From Hydrangea macrophylla (Eukaryota > Streptophyta > Magnoliopsida > Cornales > Hydrangeaceae), in NCBI GenBank assembly GCA_033977485.1, contig CM066993.1, positions 68,798,864 through 68,862,863 of the forward strand: a stretch of 64,000 bases of DNA, written 5' to 3'. Below the pieces are notes generated by a model. That model was not told where the DNA came from and did no database searches. It worked only from the letters and a program-made list of their open reading frames with translations. A program made the translations under genes and the position numbers. Positions 47,601-59,349 of this stretch are shown here, in pieces (position 1 is the first letter of the stretch; every line of letters starts with the position of its first letter).

Positions 47601-47890
47601 ACACATATTGAGGATAAGTTGAGGGAGAATAGACTTAGATGGTTCGACCATGTGCAACGAAGACCTGTAGATGCACCTGTGCGAAAAAGTGATAAGATCG
47701 TAGTGCCTGGAATGGCTAGGGGGAGAGGCAGACCTAGACTGACTTGGGAATATGTGGTGCAACAAGATATGAATTTATATAATTTAAATGAGCATATAGC
47801 TCTTGATCGTGCAGAATGGAGGAAAAGGATTCATACAGCCGACCCCAATTGATTGGGACACAAGGCTTGGTTTGGTTTGGTTTGGTTTGG
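44692..47890 (+). mobile_element. Full-length RTE-type LINE, 3.2 kb
   Basis: Flanked by a perfect 15-bp TSD TTTGATATAGATTGA (44677-44691 and 47891-47905). The 5'UTR opens ACTCTGCCTGGGTTG and includes GGTCCCAAGCCCGG, the 3' end is a (GGTTT)n tail, and there is one long ORF. A short tandem-repeat tail instead of poly-A is typical of RTE elements. It has inserted into the CACTA element. Confidence 0.95.
44808..47852 (+). CDS. RTE LINE polyprotein: endonuclease and reverse transcriptase
   Basis: 1014 codons, uninterrupted. An apurinic-like endonuclease (EEP fold) starts at about residue 65: ATWNIGT (N71), LQETKW with the catalytic glutamate at 98, then GGDFNGHVG and SQIDLFL. Reverse transcriptase covers about 540-800: [39 protein letters not shown] and FADDIVLV at about 758. 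The C-terminal region (about 860-1014) has RMLRWMCG and [10 protein letters not shown]. Such proteins are often mis-annotated in plants as craniofacial development protein 2-like. The intact frame and the near-identical truncated copy at 36630 suggest recent activity. The start at 44808 is the first ATG of the frame; a later start would still leave both domains. Confidence 0.95.
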   Translation: MNPNMKIRVNARAFPLSDALRLPSGVSKNVQGAPHRRPGAVLNKQGFPRSSGPPRVKKLVQNYRLRLATWNIGTLTGKAMELVDTMIRRKVNVVCLQETKWVGEKAKEVENTGYKIFYTGKDRHRNGVGIVVDKNLKDKVVTVTRKGDRILLIKLVVGVDIINVISAYAPQVGLDDHTKRQFWDELDALMQEIPGGEKIIVGGDFNGHVGKDRTGYERVHGGYGFGDQNEAGVSILDFAVAYDLVVANTCFKKREEHLITFKSGSNRSQIDLFLVRKAGRLACKDCKVIPGESLTSQHRLTILDIHIKGQCRTRKDPINPRTRWWNLKGEKLAIFQERMYTEAPWNLEDGSNTMWDRMAGCITRISKEVLGESKGRGLASKDTWWWNEEVKAAVKTKKDCFKKWQNDRSEEHFKSYKCANKEVKRTVRVAKMEAYDAFYTKLDTREGEKCIYKLAKSRERKTRDINQVKCIKSADSRVLVNDEEIKERWKSYFEKLLNEKHMDNTMEEETGSYDETREYRFYRRIRKFEVEFALKKMKPNKALGPDGIPIEVWKCLGDVGASWLTKIFNRILMTRKMPDEWRKSILVPIYKSKGDVQQCNNYRGIKLMSHTMKLWERVMEHRLRGATSVSENQFGFMPGRSTMEAIYLLRRLMEKYREKKKDLHMVFIDLEKAYDRVPRDLIWWVLEKKGVTKGYIDVVKDMYDEAVTTIRSPAGETSEFPITVGLHQGSALSPYLFALIMDELTRHIQDEVPWCMLFADDIVLVDETKRGLNTKLEAWREALETKGLKISRTKTEYMECTFSNSGSRDNEAVKIEDQEIPKREHFRYLGSMISRDGEIGDDVTHRIKVGWLKWRSASGVLCDRRIPAKLKGKFYRTAIRPAMLYGTECWATKKQHISKVSVAEMRMLRWMCGKTRKDRIRNEYIRETLGVTHIEDKLRENRLRWFDHVQRRPVDAPVRKSDKIVVPGMARGRGRPRLTWEYVVQQDMNLYNLNEHIALDRAEWRKRIHTADPN

Positions 47891-48488
47891 TTTGATATAG
47901 ATTGAGCTTGTTATTTTTGTGTTTATATTGATTATTATGCTTGTTAATTAGGTGCAAAGAAACTATATAAAAAAATTGGGGAGCATATAAATTAATTATT
48001 ATTATTATTTTTAATATTTTAATAAAATTTGTAATGGATATACCCGTTACAAAATCTGTTACTAATTTATGCATTTTTGTAAATTAGTGACGGATACACC
48101 CATTACTAATCTGTTATCCATTACAAGCCGTTAGTATTTTTTTTCAAAAAGTCAAAAAAGTTGGATACCTATCCGTTACGAAACATATCCTTAATGGATA
48201 TATCCATTACAAAATCCGTTACTAAATTTTGCAACGCTAAATTTGTTACGGATATATCCGTTATAAAAATATTTTGTAATGGATATTCCCGTTACAAAGC
48301 GGGCTGTATGGTGTAGTGAAAGTTAGGGTACTTGTGTTTGATATGGAGGGACGGTGAAGAGAGATAAAGGTAGGGGCTTTTTTGGAATGAATGGTGGGTA
48401 TGTGCAAAGAGTAAATTATTATGTTCCTAATTTAAGTAGCGGGTGTAGAGAGTAAGTGGGTATAAGGTGGGTGTAGATAGACTTTCTC

Positions 48489-48627
48489 ATGTGATTATTA
48501 CTACATGTTTATTTATGACTACTTTTGTGACATTTTTTTTTTATCATTATTATTACAAGGGGAAGGGGTGGTGAACACACGACTTATGTAATGGAGGAGC
48601 CTAAGCTTGCCGTCAACTGAGCTATAC
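48489..48627. other. Spacer with tRNA/SINE-like fragment
   Basis: On the minus strand GTATAGCTCAGTTGACGG and TGTGTTCACCACCCC (about 48565-48627) resemble A and B boxes of a SINE. It ends exactly where the next LTR starts. Confidence 0.4.
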
Positions 48628-50762
48628 TATAACACCTACATGCGTGTTGTTGTATTTCATTACATTGTCATGCATGATAATGTGACGTGTTGTGCATTTG
48701 TGGCACATGTGTGAGTGAGTTGTGATTCACGAGTTGATTTGGGTGTCTGTGTAAGAGAACCCTTTGAGACTGTGTGGAATGAGTGTTTTGTTGTTGTGTC
48801 GTCTCTCCGAATTGAGATGGTCATTGTGGAATACCCTGAATGTTTATCTGAAAATACATGTTTACCTGTGTATTTTGCTATCTGTATTATTATCTGGTTT
48901 AGAATATATTTCTGTTGTTATTTTTAGTATCCTGGTGAGGACGAATGAAAATGCTATATAATAGGCTAATTAGTAATTTTGTAAAATCATGTGACATTGC
49001 GTTTTAGCAACCAAATGTAACTTAGACAAAAACTTTTATAATTTTTTTATTTTCACTCGTGAAGCAATGAATTAGGCATGTAAGAAGTTTCGAAAAATAA
49101 TTAGGAGTTTTGAGAACTCATAGGGAGGTAAATACAATTTTTGAGAGTTATGCCTATATATATATATATATATTAAGAGATGAGATATTTTCATTTTACA
49201 AAAGTTTCTAACCTAAAATCCAGAGAAGCCAAAAGGCAGATTTGGGAGCTTTGATCTTCACGACGCCAAACGACGACCGTTCGTTCGTTGGTTTTCAACC
49301 AAAATCATATATTCGAACTCCTCAAGGTAAGGCCGTCGTTATGATATCCATAGGTCTTGTTTGGATAAGTTTTTCGAAAACTTATTTTCTAGAATTTTCT
49401 TAAAAAGTTGTTAATCAGACTTTTGATCGATAGGGATTGTACTAGACGGACTTCTGCACGATCTTTGTGCTCGGGTTTTCTTTCGAAAGAATTTTAAGAG
49501 CGTTAATCGTAAGTGAGTGATTTAACTATGTGTTTTGGAATGATTTCTTGACATATATATTCATGTTTTGTTTGAAAAACATGTGTTAGTTCATAGATAT
49601 ATGTTGTTTAGTTTATATTGGGCAACTATATTGATAAGTAGACCCAATTGCAAGGTGAAATGTTTTGGTTATGTCGAAAGCACGGTGAAATGTATTTGAG
49701 CATGTTTAGTTGCTAATTGGGTTAAAGAAGCATGTGGTACCAAGCCATTTTGTGGAGCCGTTATAGGCATAAAGTCGCACGTTTGAAGAAAAGAAACGTG
49801 CGTCTTACCTTGTCACATGGACTTATTGGCGAGGAGTCGCGGACTAGGAGTGTGGAACGTACACGTGAGACTCTGGAGACTAGTATGAAATGCAAAAGGA
49901 TATGAATGTGAACATGTTTATCATTCATGTGCATTGTTGTTTTATTCACTAAGTATTAGCTTAAACGAATCGAAATATGTGTGGCTATTCAAATAACCAT
50001 TTCAGGTGTTAATGCCAGTGAGGAATCGGGGAAGTGATTGCGGGGTATTGGGAATTTAATTAGAAGGCGATGGAGTATGTGCACCTCGTAGTTTTGTAAT
50101 AGAAACTTTGTAATAAGAATTTCATGACTTTTAAACCATGTTTAACTTGGTGTCTTAGAACGAATTTGTGATGTTGTAATCGATAGTAATCTTTTGTAAT
50201 TATGTTTTGATAATGTTATAATCCAGTTAGGATCACTTTGGAATGAGTTTGGAGTGTGTGTTTGGTCCCTGGTTCAATTCAGAAAAGCTTTTAACTTAGA
50301 ATTCTGCAGCATGTGCTGCTGCAATGAAACCAGTCGACTGGTTTATGAAAACAATCAACTGGATTCTTTTGTTGAGCAATTCACTGCATCTTTTGTGAAA
50401 AACAGTCAACCAGTTCCCCCGACATAGTCGACTAGATTGTGTTTTAGAATTTGATCTTTCTGCTTAGACAGGAATTCAGTGGACCGAACATACTAGTCGA
50501 CTGAAAGTTTGACCCCCCAGTCAACTGGACTTGGGACGAAGTCGACTGGACAGGCTGCTGAGATTTTTGAACTCTTTGTAGTTTGTATTTCTAATCGACC
50601 GGACCTCGAATTAGTCGACTGGATTGCTGTTTTAAAAATAAAGTATTTTCTTTTCCACAGCGTGTTCTTAAACTACTTCTTTTAGGAACATTAATGAATT
50701 GATTTAGCCTCGGTGGTGTGCCAAGGGATTCAGTTATGCTATTGTGGGGCTGAGCTGTGACA
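48628..50762 (+). mobile_element. Ty3/Gypsy type 2 LTR, copy b (5' LTR)
   Basis: 2,135 bp starting TATAACACC and ending GCTGTGACA, homologous to 38251-40373. It is followed by TTTAG and a PBS-like TGGCATCAAAGTAAGG at 50768, so it acts as a 5' LTR. Its internal region stops after about 70 bp at the junction near 50842. Confidence 0.82.
50331..50621. repeat. Array of five paired CAGTCGACTG-like palindromes, second copy
   Basis: Motif starts: 50331/50352, 50403/50425, 50477/50494, 50518/50539, 50592/50612; within-pair spacing 17-22 bp. Same five-pair layout as 39941-40231, though the motifs themselves have diverged. Confidence 0.88.
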
Positions 50763-50843
50763 TTTAGTGGCATCAAAGTAAGGTTTAGAACCTTGGGATA
50801 CGACCCCTTTGTTATTACAATCAATATTTGCATAGTTTTTCGC

Positions 50844-52205
50844 TTACCAATCCATACCCAATATAACATCAAAGTGCTGAACGATTAATGGTACTAAATC
50901 GACTGTTAAACTTTTACCACCTGTATTTATCTCATAGTTCCTAAACACCCCTGAACTAATCAACGGAACCCCTAATGGTATTGCAACAGATAAATCATAA
51001 TCCAGAAACTCTAATGGTTTATCTAGATACTTAGCAAAGTGATGTGATACGAACGAGTGTGTGGATCCCGAATCTATGAGTACATTTGCTAGCTGTGAGC
51101 AAATGGAAACCATACCTGAAACCACAGTGTTAGCTGAAGCGGTCTCCCCCGGCCTGAGCTGATATGACATTGCCTCCCGCTGCTCCCTCCTCGGAGGTGG
51201 TTGAGTAGTCCTTGGTGTAATAGCACTAGCCGTGTATGAACCAGAACCGGAAGCTCCCTGACGCTTGGTTGGACAATCCTTAGCTTGATGTCCCAATTCT
51301 TTACAAGTGAAGCATCGACCCCTCATATCTATATTCTGATTCGGACAGTTTCTGGCAATGTGTCCCGATTGTCGGCAAATATTACAAATGATTGGATTTG
51401 GAAGTTGATTACATCGGCCCCAATGGAATTTCTGACAAGTCTGACACCTCGGTTTATTCCCACCGGAACCACTACCAATACTAGCTGATGATCCTCCTGA
51501 ATTCTGCCTTTTTGCACTCCCTTGACTACCGAACTAACTCGACCCAGCCCTTTTGTTTTGTTGACTCGGTAGTGGTGGTAAGTTTGAAGTGTACCCGAGA
51601 TCTCTTTCAGCGATAGAAGCAATATCCAATGCCTTAGCATAGGTCTCTGGACGAAATACGGTCACTCGCCCTCGAATGTCACCCCGGAGTCCCGCTACAA
51701 ACTTCCTTGCTTTCACCTTCTTAGTCGTTACAATATCCCCGGCAAACCTCGCCAAACTGGTAAATTGTGTTGAGTATTCCCGAACTGACTTTCTCCCTTG
51801 CACTAACTCCATGAATTCTTGAGCCTTCTGATCCCCAAATGATTCCGGAAAATATTGTTCATTAAAGATTTCAAGGAATTGATCCCAAGTAGTCGGTTGA
51901 CCCGGATCCAACTTAGTACGCCACCAATATTGCGCTTCATCCTTCAGCGTATCGGCCACAAATAACACCTTTTGTTCCCCTGTACATGGTAGCACCCTGA
52001 AGATTTTCTCCATATCTGAGATCCAAAAATTTGCTTTCATCGGATCGGCTTCCCCGCGGAATATAGTCGGCTTTTGTTTGTAGAATTTTGAAATAGTAAC
52101 ACTTTCTTCTCTCGGATTTGGGTTCGGTTGTCCCGGTCTTTCCTCAACCACATGAGTTTCAGCGACTCGTACCAACCCTTTAATTGCCCTTTCAACCCGT
52201 TCCAT
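50844..52205 (-). pseudogene. Ty3/Gypsy gag-protease, truncated
   Basis: One minus-strand frame from ATG at 52205 to the truncation at 50844, broken only by TAG at 51534-51536. A retrotransposon gag domain comes first (FRGEADPMKANFWI, YWWRTKL, FNEQYFP). Three zinc-knuckle-like clusters follow (CQTC...C, CNICRQSGHIARNC, CFTCKELGHQAKDC), then a retropepsin (LIDSGSTHSFVS) ending at VILGMDW. Reverse transcriptase, RNase H and integrase are absent. At GMDW the sequence joins the leader of an oppositely oriented type 2 element. Layout suggests a chromovirus-like (Tekay/Del) element; the lineage is an inference. Confidence 0.88.
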
Positions 52206-52410
52206 TCAGTTTGAGGTGTCACCTCCAGACATAATGCCTGGCACCCACATATAGTACACACATGCACATTACTTTTAATAAACACATGACATGCTAATCA
52301 ACATTTAAAAGCATGCTAAGTAAACGTGTATGCATGTTTATGCAACTACGTGTCGTCGTGTGCACACTACGCGTCGTATACGTCTCTCGTCCCCAAAGGC
52401 TCTAGCCTAT

Positions 52411-52429
52411 TGATTTGATACCAAAATTT
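52411..52429 (-). promoter_or_regulatory. Primer binding site of the minus-strand Gypsy element
   Basis: The minus strand reads TGGTATCAAATCAATAGG just inside the LTR end after a five-base AATTT spacer. The first eight bases fit initiator-Met tRNA priming. Confidence 0.65.
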
Positions 52430-54934
52430 GTCACACGTCAACCCGCCTCATGTGGATTAGGACACGTATAACAATACTACAAGAGTCCAATAGCATTAAC
52501 TTGCAAAGAAACATGCGAATTACTAAGAAATGCATGTATTTAACAACATTAAACAACTCTATTGTTACTAAACAGCCCCCAAGGGTAAAATAGTAATTAA
52601 TAAGGTATATCAAATTTTATACCAAAAGATAGGTCTTTAAGTCCCGGTTCCAACGCTAAAAACGGCGTGTGAATCCGAGTTTTCTAAAGTGAGTTATGTC
52701 CGTTTCCGTAAAAGCCGTTGGTGTTGAATCTAAACTAGCCGATCGATCCGCCCAAAACTGGATCGATCCGGATCTAGCAGATTATCATCTCTGGCTCCTC
52801 CAGAAGCTCCGGATCGATCCACTCAAGGCCCGGATCGATCCGGTTCCTGCAGAACCCAATTTTTAGCAGATTTTCCCTGTTTTATCAGTTCTAAACCTCA
52901 CCAATACCACATCAACCTTATGGACACCTCCAAGAACATTTTAAAAGCACTCCCAAGTGTTCAAAACTTCCATAAACAAACCATTTAGCATACATAAACA
53001 TTCCCAAACATTTTGAACCATGAATGTCGTTTCCTTTGCATCAAAACAAGCCTTGAAGCTCAACTTTCGGTAAAAACTAATACCTTATGAAACTTTGTTG
53101 AAAATGAAACCAAGTTATAACCCACACATGGAACATTAAGGAACCATAACCAAAACTATTTCCAAGTATTCTCAACATCACCAAGCATCTAAATCATAAA
53201 CTTAGATTTTCTTGAATCAAGTTAGGCATTTACATAAAATCTTCCCACAAGAGGGTCAAACCTTGCAAAACATTTGGTTACAAAAAGGAAACTTGACCAA
53301 AGTCTACAACCTATGTATTCGAACTTGTCGGAATGATCCAAACATACGACTTACACATAAACCAACCGATTACATAGAAACTTACATAGGTTCTTTCAGA
53401 TTTACATTAAACATATGAGTCAATGCTTCAATCCACAAGTTAGGGATCCCAAGCCACAAGTTACACTCTAACACAAGTTTAAAACATATTTACAAGTACT
53501 AAATCTCTCCCCCTTTCCCGAGCACGTCACTTCCTCTCCGGGTACTGCTCCGTACCTGTGGTGGTTGTTATTTACCACAACAGAAACAAAAAATGGTTTT
53601 CTTAAGCATTATGCTTAGTGAGTAATCTAAACATGGGTGAATGTTTAACATGCATGTGCAATGCAACAATAAACACATAGATCATATCTTTGTAATCGCA
53701 GAGTCACCGGTTCAATGATTCATTCAGACCCGGGACCTCCCTTGGTCCCGTGGCCACTTCTATTCCTTGGACTTCCGTATTTCTCGGATTCTTCCTCTTC
53801 ACCACCCTTATTACTCCCAACTAATGAATCATTTTCCTGGTGCTCATTGAATACCACATAAACATATAAGCATATACACATGTAGGCACATATAATCTTC
53901 ATAAAGCTAGCATGCAATTCATAATTTAGTAACTACATGCTTTCTAAACATGAATAATCAACATAATAAGATCATTCTCTACATCTCTACATCATTGATG
54001 CCTTGAACATAGTTAAACACAACCATTCTTTAGGCTAGAAAACTCACCTTAGCAAGATCTACCCAAATTCAAGCTAGAAATGAAGAATCTCTTCACAAAT
54101 CTTGCTCAATTCTTACCTAAAGTAAATCCTACATAGTTTTGGGTCAACAAAATAGCATCTATCAAGAACGGCTACCGGAAAAATGTTGATAAAAAAGAAA
54201 ATAAATTACGTGCATGTAATTCTCTTACCTCCACGAGTCCAAAAGTGGTCTCGGATCCTAAATCCGGCGAACGACGGCGACGGAACGGCGAAAAACGTCG
54301 TCGGTGACGGTCCGTCTTCTCTCTCGGAGCTCTCTTCTTCTTCTCTTCTTTTTAATTTCAGTAAATGAGAGTCTAAACTCTCTTTAGACACCTATACATG
54401 CATAAGCATGAGGTGTTTTGATCTCAATTTTCCTCCTTTTCACTTACACCCCCTAATTTCTTAAGTTCTTATTATAAAATCCCCCAAACATTCCATTAAC
54501 TACCCAATTATCTAATGAGTATTTGTCTAAGTTCCGCATGGGTCCCAACGTGGGTCCCATTTATTTTATGAAGTTTCTATTGCACCTACTAGTTATCAAT
54601 CTTTTTCAATTATACCCTTATTTGGGTATCCAAACTAATACAAGTTGCTAACACATGTATCATCATATAATATAAAAGCATTTAAACAAATATTCATGTA
54701 ATCATATAAATGCATTTAATCACATAAAATGCACATATTTTTATTCAGGCCCTTCACTGGGTCCCATTTCAGTACTTGTCCCACCTTACTGGGGACTTTT
54801 CCAACTACTGTCCCTCTTCTGAACACTTTTTATGGGCGAGTCCAAAGCCTCCCCTTAATCCGTTTTATACACTAATTATATTAATTAATGCATATAACAT
54901 GATAATTAACCCGTTATCTGGGTATGGGTGTTAC
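52430..54934 (-). mobile_element. Ty3/Gypsy type 1 LTR (5' LTR, minus orientation)
   Basis: About 2.5 kb; minus-strand ends TGTAACACCC and GTGTGACA. It lies directly upstream (minus sense) of the PBS and gag. It contains two pairs of GATCGATC palindromes (52741-52840), with a second relic copy in plus orientation at 36293-41660. Confidence 0.82.
52741..52840. repeat. Two pairs of GATCGATC palindromes
   Basis: Cores at 52741/52761 and 52812/52833, 20-21 bp apart within pairs and embedded in CGGATCGATCCGG-like contexts. Confidence 0.9.
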
Positions 54935-55208
54935 AGTTTCCTACTCCTAGGGACACTATGAAGTGCTCACATGATAACCTCCCTAAACTATTCTCTCTAT
55001 GATGGTGCGTAGTGAAGCTGCTGGTTGTGTTGTGATTGTTGTGGTGCTTTCCCCCTTTTGCCTCTCCTCTGCCTTCATTTTATAGACGAAGTTTTAATGA
55101 AATTCGTCACTGTATTCGTCATGAATAGGAGATGAAAACAGTGTGTTGCCCCAATTTTCTTCTCGCGTCCCTTTTTTTCTTCGTCTTCTGACAACAATTG
55201 AAAAACCT

Positions 55209-55209
55209 G

Positions 55210-55262
<53 letters not shown>
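55209..55262 (+). repeat. (GA)n microsatellite
   Basis: About 27 uninterrupted GA units. Confidence 0.92.
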
Positions 55263-55264
<2 letters not shown>

Positions 55265-55656
55265 CAAACTACTTCGTAAAACAAAAAAAAAATATTCATA
55301 TGATAGAAATCTCACCATCCAAGCATTAATGCTTGGATGGTTTTTTCTTTCTTTGACTTTTGCTTATTTTTTTGTTTGATGCGTTTTGTTTTGTTTTTTG
55401 TTTGTTTTGGTCTTCTTTGTTTTATCTTTTCTGTGTTTTCTTTTCATCTTTGATTGTTGAACATTTGGGAAGTTGGAAGACGTAGTAAGCACATGGGAGA
55501 TATTCCCATGTGTTTACTTTTCTTTCCTTTATTGCATTATTTCAACTTTATTTTTACTTTAAGCAATAAAACATGTAAAAGTACATAATTACACACACTT
55601 GAGTAATATCATCATTAAATCATATTAATTTAAAAATGCATGTAAAATTAGGGATT

Positions 55657-55660
<4 letters not shown>

Positions 55661-55688
<28 letters not shown>
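55661..55688 (+). repeat. Poly-G tract
   Basis: About 28 consecutive G residues. The length may be an assembly artefact. Confidence 0.8.
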
Positions 55689-55692
<4 letters not shown>

Positions 55693-58600
55693 ATGAGCAC
55701 TATATCTATTATATTGGCACGTGAATGTGCAATATCAATGTTTGTCATACCCCTCAACTAGCTTATTGCTAGTCCCTAGCAATGAAGTGAAAGATAAATT
55801 ATTCTAAAAGTTTTATTTAAAAGTACGAGTAGACTAAGGAAAATCAAACCTAACTCACTATCGCAGGAATCCCAATCGCATTTAGCATATGCAACAAACC
55901 GTTAAACCCCTAGGTTACCTCTAGTAGACGAGTGCTGTCTCGTGAGGGTTTGAAGTGAATATACCTACAAAATTCAATTTTTAAATTTCAAAATGAAAAA
56001 AAAAAAGAAAGTAAAATACAAATAAAGGTAGATTTTCTCCTTTTACAACAGATAAGATTAAATTTGGCAATAAAATGAAATTTCCAAATATGTAATAACA
56101 ATGCAACACATATACTCACAGTTTGTCAATGGTAGCATTTTTTTATACTCTTTAAACTTACAGTGTGTACTTGAAAAGTCAAGCAACTGATCTTAACTTC
56201 AAAGTTTACATAACCAACAGCAGTCATAAAACTTGTAGTTTTAACTCAAATCTCACTGGGATTTCACTCTTTTAATGAGAGACTCTCAGAAACCGATGTA
56301 GAGAACATATCACTTGGTAGGGAAGCAAAGATAGAGAAATTGCTTCCATTTTTTTATGATTCAATATATTGGCATTTGGAGTACAATAAGTCTATCTCAT
56401 GGAAGAATACTTAACATTAGAAGAGCGATCTACCACGGAGAACATACTTATCACTTAAATTTAAAATTCAATTTCTTTTAAATCATTAGGACTTTGAATG
56501 GTAGGTTAGAAATAAAGATGAGTAGAAGAATTGAAGTGTATTTGTTCTAAGCATGTGATTGGAGTGTTTGCGCAATTCATTCCAACCTCTTCTTTTTCTT
56601 CTCCTTTTTATCATTTGTACCGTCTTTTTTTTTTTTTTTTTTTAGTTTCTCATTTTTTCTTCTTCTTTTTTTTTTTTCTTTTTTTTTTGGTAATCAAATC
56701 CTTTCTTTCCTTACCACTTCTTGCAATATCATAACAGTCCAATCACATACCTGGATATAGAAGTGAGGCTTGTACTCCCGAGTGGAGCAAGGCATGATTT
56801 GGAGAGAACTGAGAATAAGGCAATATTAGGTGAAGGGGGTGCAATTGAAAGAAAAGATGGCCTAAATTTCAAAATAGACTGACGTTGTTCATTCAAGCAA
56901 TTTAGAAGTTCTAATGGTAAATCCTGAACGTTCTCTTCTAATGATCAGTCAAAGAAAAAGATAAATGAGACTTTCAACGAGTGATATGATAAAAAAAAAT
57001 GAGATTGAAAGTAACAATAACCCTCATAAAGGAAGATTGTCACAAAAGCTCACATGGGTTAATTAGTTTCCACTACTTGTCTTTAAACTGCATAGTTTAT
57101 GCTTACTCATCCATTTAGATTTAGTAAATATTTTCACACTATTTCAAATTGTTTAAAGTTTAAAGAGTTTTTAGCATTTGAAAATAGTAAAACATGTGAC
57201 AATGTGTTGTATGCTATTAACATACTCAAAATAACATCATCGTGTCAAATTTTATCTTATATAGAAGTAAAAGAAAATTTTCTGGAAAAAAAATCCTAAG
57301 CGCATCCACTAGGTTGGATACATATATGGTGCGACTAGTATCCTATGCACCTATACAAAAGAGGCTACGTACACCGGAGCGTCCAAGTTGTCACGATCGC
57401 CCATCCACCTCTAGTAAAAGAGATGGGTCCAGAATCACTAGCAAGCTAAAACATCAATAAGAGGCTAAGAGATAACTCTGGCTTTACCTAGTTTTTCTCT
57501 ACCTCTAGAGTCAGTCACCGCACTAGACATATCTAGTGATGTTGGGATCATGCAAATTACTCCTATCGAACTAGCTAATGAAAGCCAGATGTACACGTAG
57601 GATCATTTTAAAGTCTGACCTGACTGAAAATTATGAAATGTACTGAAAATAAATTTAAAAACAAACAATAAAAATAAAAAGAAATGAGGGATGGAAAATA
57701 AAATTTATTTGGGTATCAAAGGATCCAGTCCTCTTTCTCAACCAAAATTTTCTTTTGTTTTGATTTGAAATATCTTTTGTAACAGTAGTAAACTTTAAAA
57801 AATGTGTCATCATGAGCAATTAAACTAGGACATTTTTCTCTATAACAATTCAAACACCATCCTAACCTTTTAGCTTTCGTTTTGGTGGCATAAAGGCTAG
57901 TGCCTGCAAAGGGTTTCTTCTGCTCAGAAACAAGTGAGCGACCCATTAATGTCTGGTCATCGACTGTCGGAACCATTTTTTATACCCTCAGCCAACAAGA
58001 GAGGCTAGACTCTACCCTCCACTCCTTCTAACTATCAACTAAGATCTAATTAAAGAGAGCTTAGAGGGGTTGGGTGAGAATTGAATTTGAAAACTAAAAA
58101 TATTAATATTAAGAAATATATATTCTGAAACTAAATTTTTTTTTTTTTTTTTAAAAAAAATTCTAAGAACTTCTTTTTATTTTATTTTTTATTTTTTTTA
58201 AAACAGAAAACTAGAAAACTATATTTTTCTCTCTCTTTTTTTTTAAACAAAGTTTAAGACAATGCATCATTACAAGAATAATAATAAGTAGAATTATGGT
58301 ATAAACTTCATAAATTATAAGGGTGTTGACTTGTGCGTCATTAACTTTTTTTAACAGAAAATTAGGAAAAATAATTATATTTTTCTTTCTTTCTTTTTTT
58401 ATTTTTTATTTTTTATTTTATTTTTATAACAAGGGCAGCGCAGCACTAAAATAGCAAGAAATAGGAGAATAACAAGATAAAGTTCAAAATTCATAAGACC
58501 GATAATTAACGCGTCGTCCATTTTTTTTTTTTTTTGGTAAAGAAATGGAAAAATATCACATGTCTTTTGGAATTCTGAGAACCTGGTAGGGCCGTGGATC

Positions 58601-59349
58601 GAGTGATATTTCCAAGCTTCTTTGGTGAGTGGGTACCTACAACTTGTGCATTGTATTTTTGTTAAATAATGGAAAAGAGAAAAAAATTAAAATTAAAAAC
58701 TTAAAATTTAAACCAGATCGGAAAGAAGGAAAAAAAACTAAATAAAATAAAAATCAAGCTTTTCTCTAGATTATAGATCTTATCTTTAGTGATCGATAGA
58801 GTGGATCTTGATTTTGGATCATAGAAAAAAATGGGAGGTTGAGAGAGATCAGAGCGAGAGTGAGAGAGTTGCAGAGAAGAGAGAGAGAGATTCGCGATGA
58901 GAGGAAAGAGAAAAGAGAGGAAGAAAAAAAAGAAAGAGAAAGAGAAAGAGAGATGTACGTGGAAAGTTTTTAGGGTTTAAGCCCTATATATAACCATTTT
59001 CTCTTTTTCAGTGTATCTCTCTCTAAAAAGAAACTAATTTTTAAATTTTTTTTTAAGAAATAAAGATAAAACAAACAAACAGATGTTAATTGTGAAACCA
59101 TCCCCCCAACTGTGTCTGACATTGTCCTCAATGAGTGAGATGAGAAAAAAAAAAGCCAAGGATAACACCTGTAATAAAAAGAAACAAACAAAGAAAAGAT
59201 AGAATAATGATGACAAAATTAACTTATATAAATAAAAAGTGATCAAATTAAGAATATAGGACTATGAAAACATAAATACTCGGATACACTATGTTCTATA
59301 CTAAATATGATTTAAGATATTAAGGAGTATTATAGTTGGGGTCCTCCAA

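Larger units (their letters stand above)
42368..48318. mobile_element. Non-autonomous CACTA (En/Spm) element, interrupted by LINE
   Basis: Ends CACTATACCATATGG and CACTACACCATACAG in opposite sense, with 3-bp TSD AAA (42365-42367 and 48319-48321). Subterminal repeats of the form GGATAT.CCGTTAC occur at 42400-42540 and 48025-48300. About 2.7 kb without the LINE. No transposase frame, so it depended on an autonomous relative. Confidence 0.88.
41668..48488. mobile_element. Mutator-like element containing CACTA and RTE
   Basis: Inverted termini GAGAAATTCTATTTACACCC (41668) and GAGAAAGTCTATCTACACCC (reading back from 48488). The nine flanking bases match at six positions (ACAAGATTA, ATGTGATTA), so the TSD is weak. 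After removal of the CACTA insert about 870 bp remain, with no coding capacity. Confidence 0.65.
54935..59349 (-). mobile_element. Degenerate Gypsy 3' region, no gene recognised
   Basis: Minus-strand landmarks of Athila/Tat-type elements are present: GAGGACAATGTCAGACAC with TTGGGGGGATGG near 59100-59135, and TTGCTAGGGACTAGCAATAA near 55755-55785. AT-rich, with many homopolymer runs. Short frames have no domain. LTR borders could not be placed. Confidence 0.5.

Noticed and set aside
55143..55379. ER/SL repeat peptides around 55200
   Set aside because: Produced by the (GA)n microsatellite.
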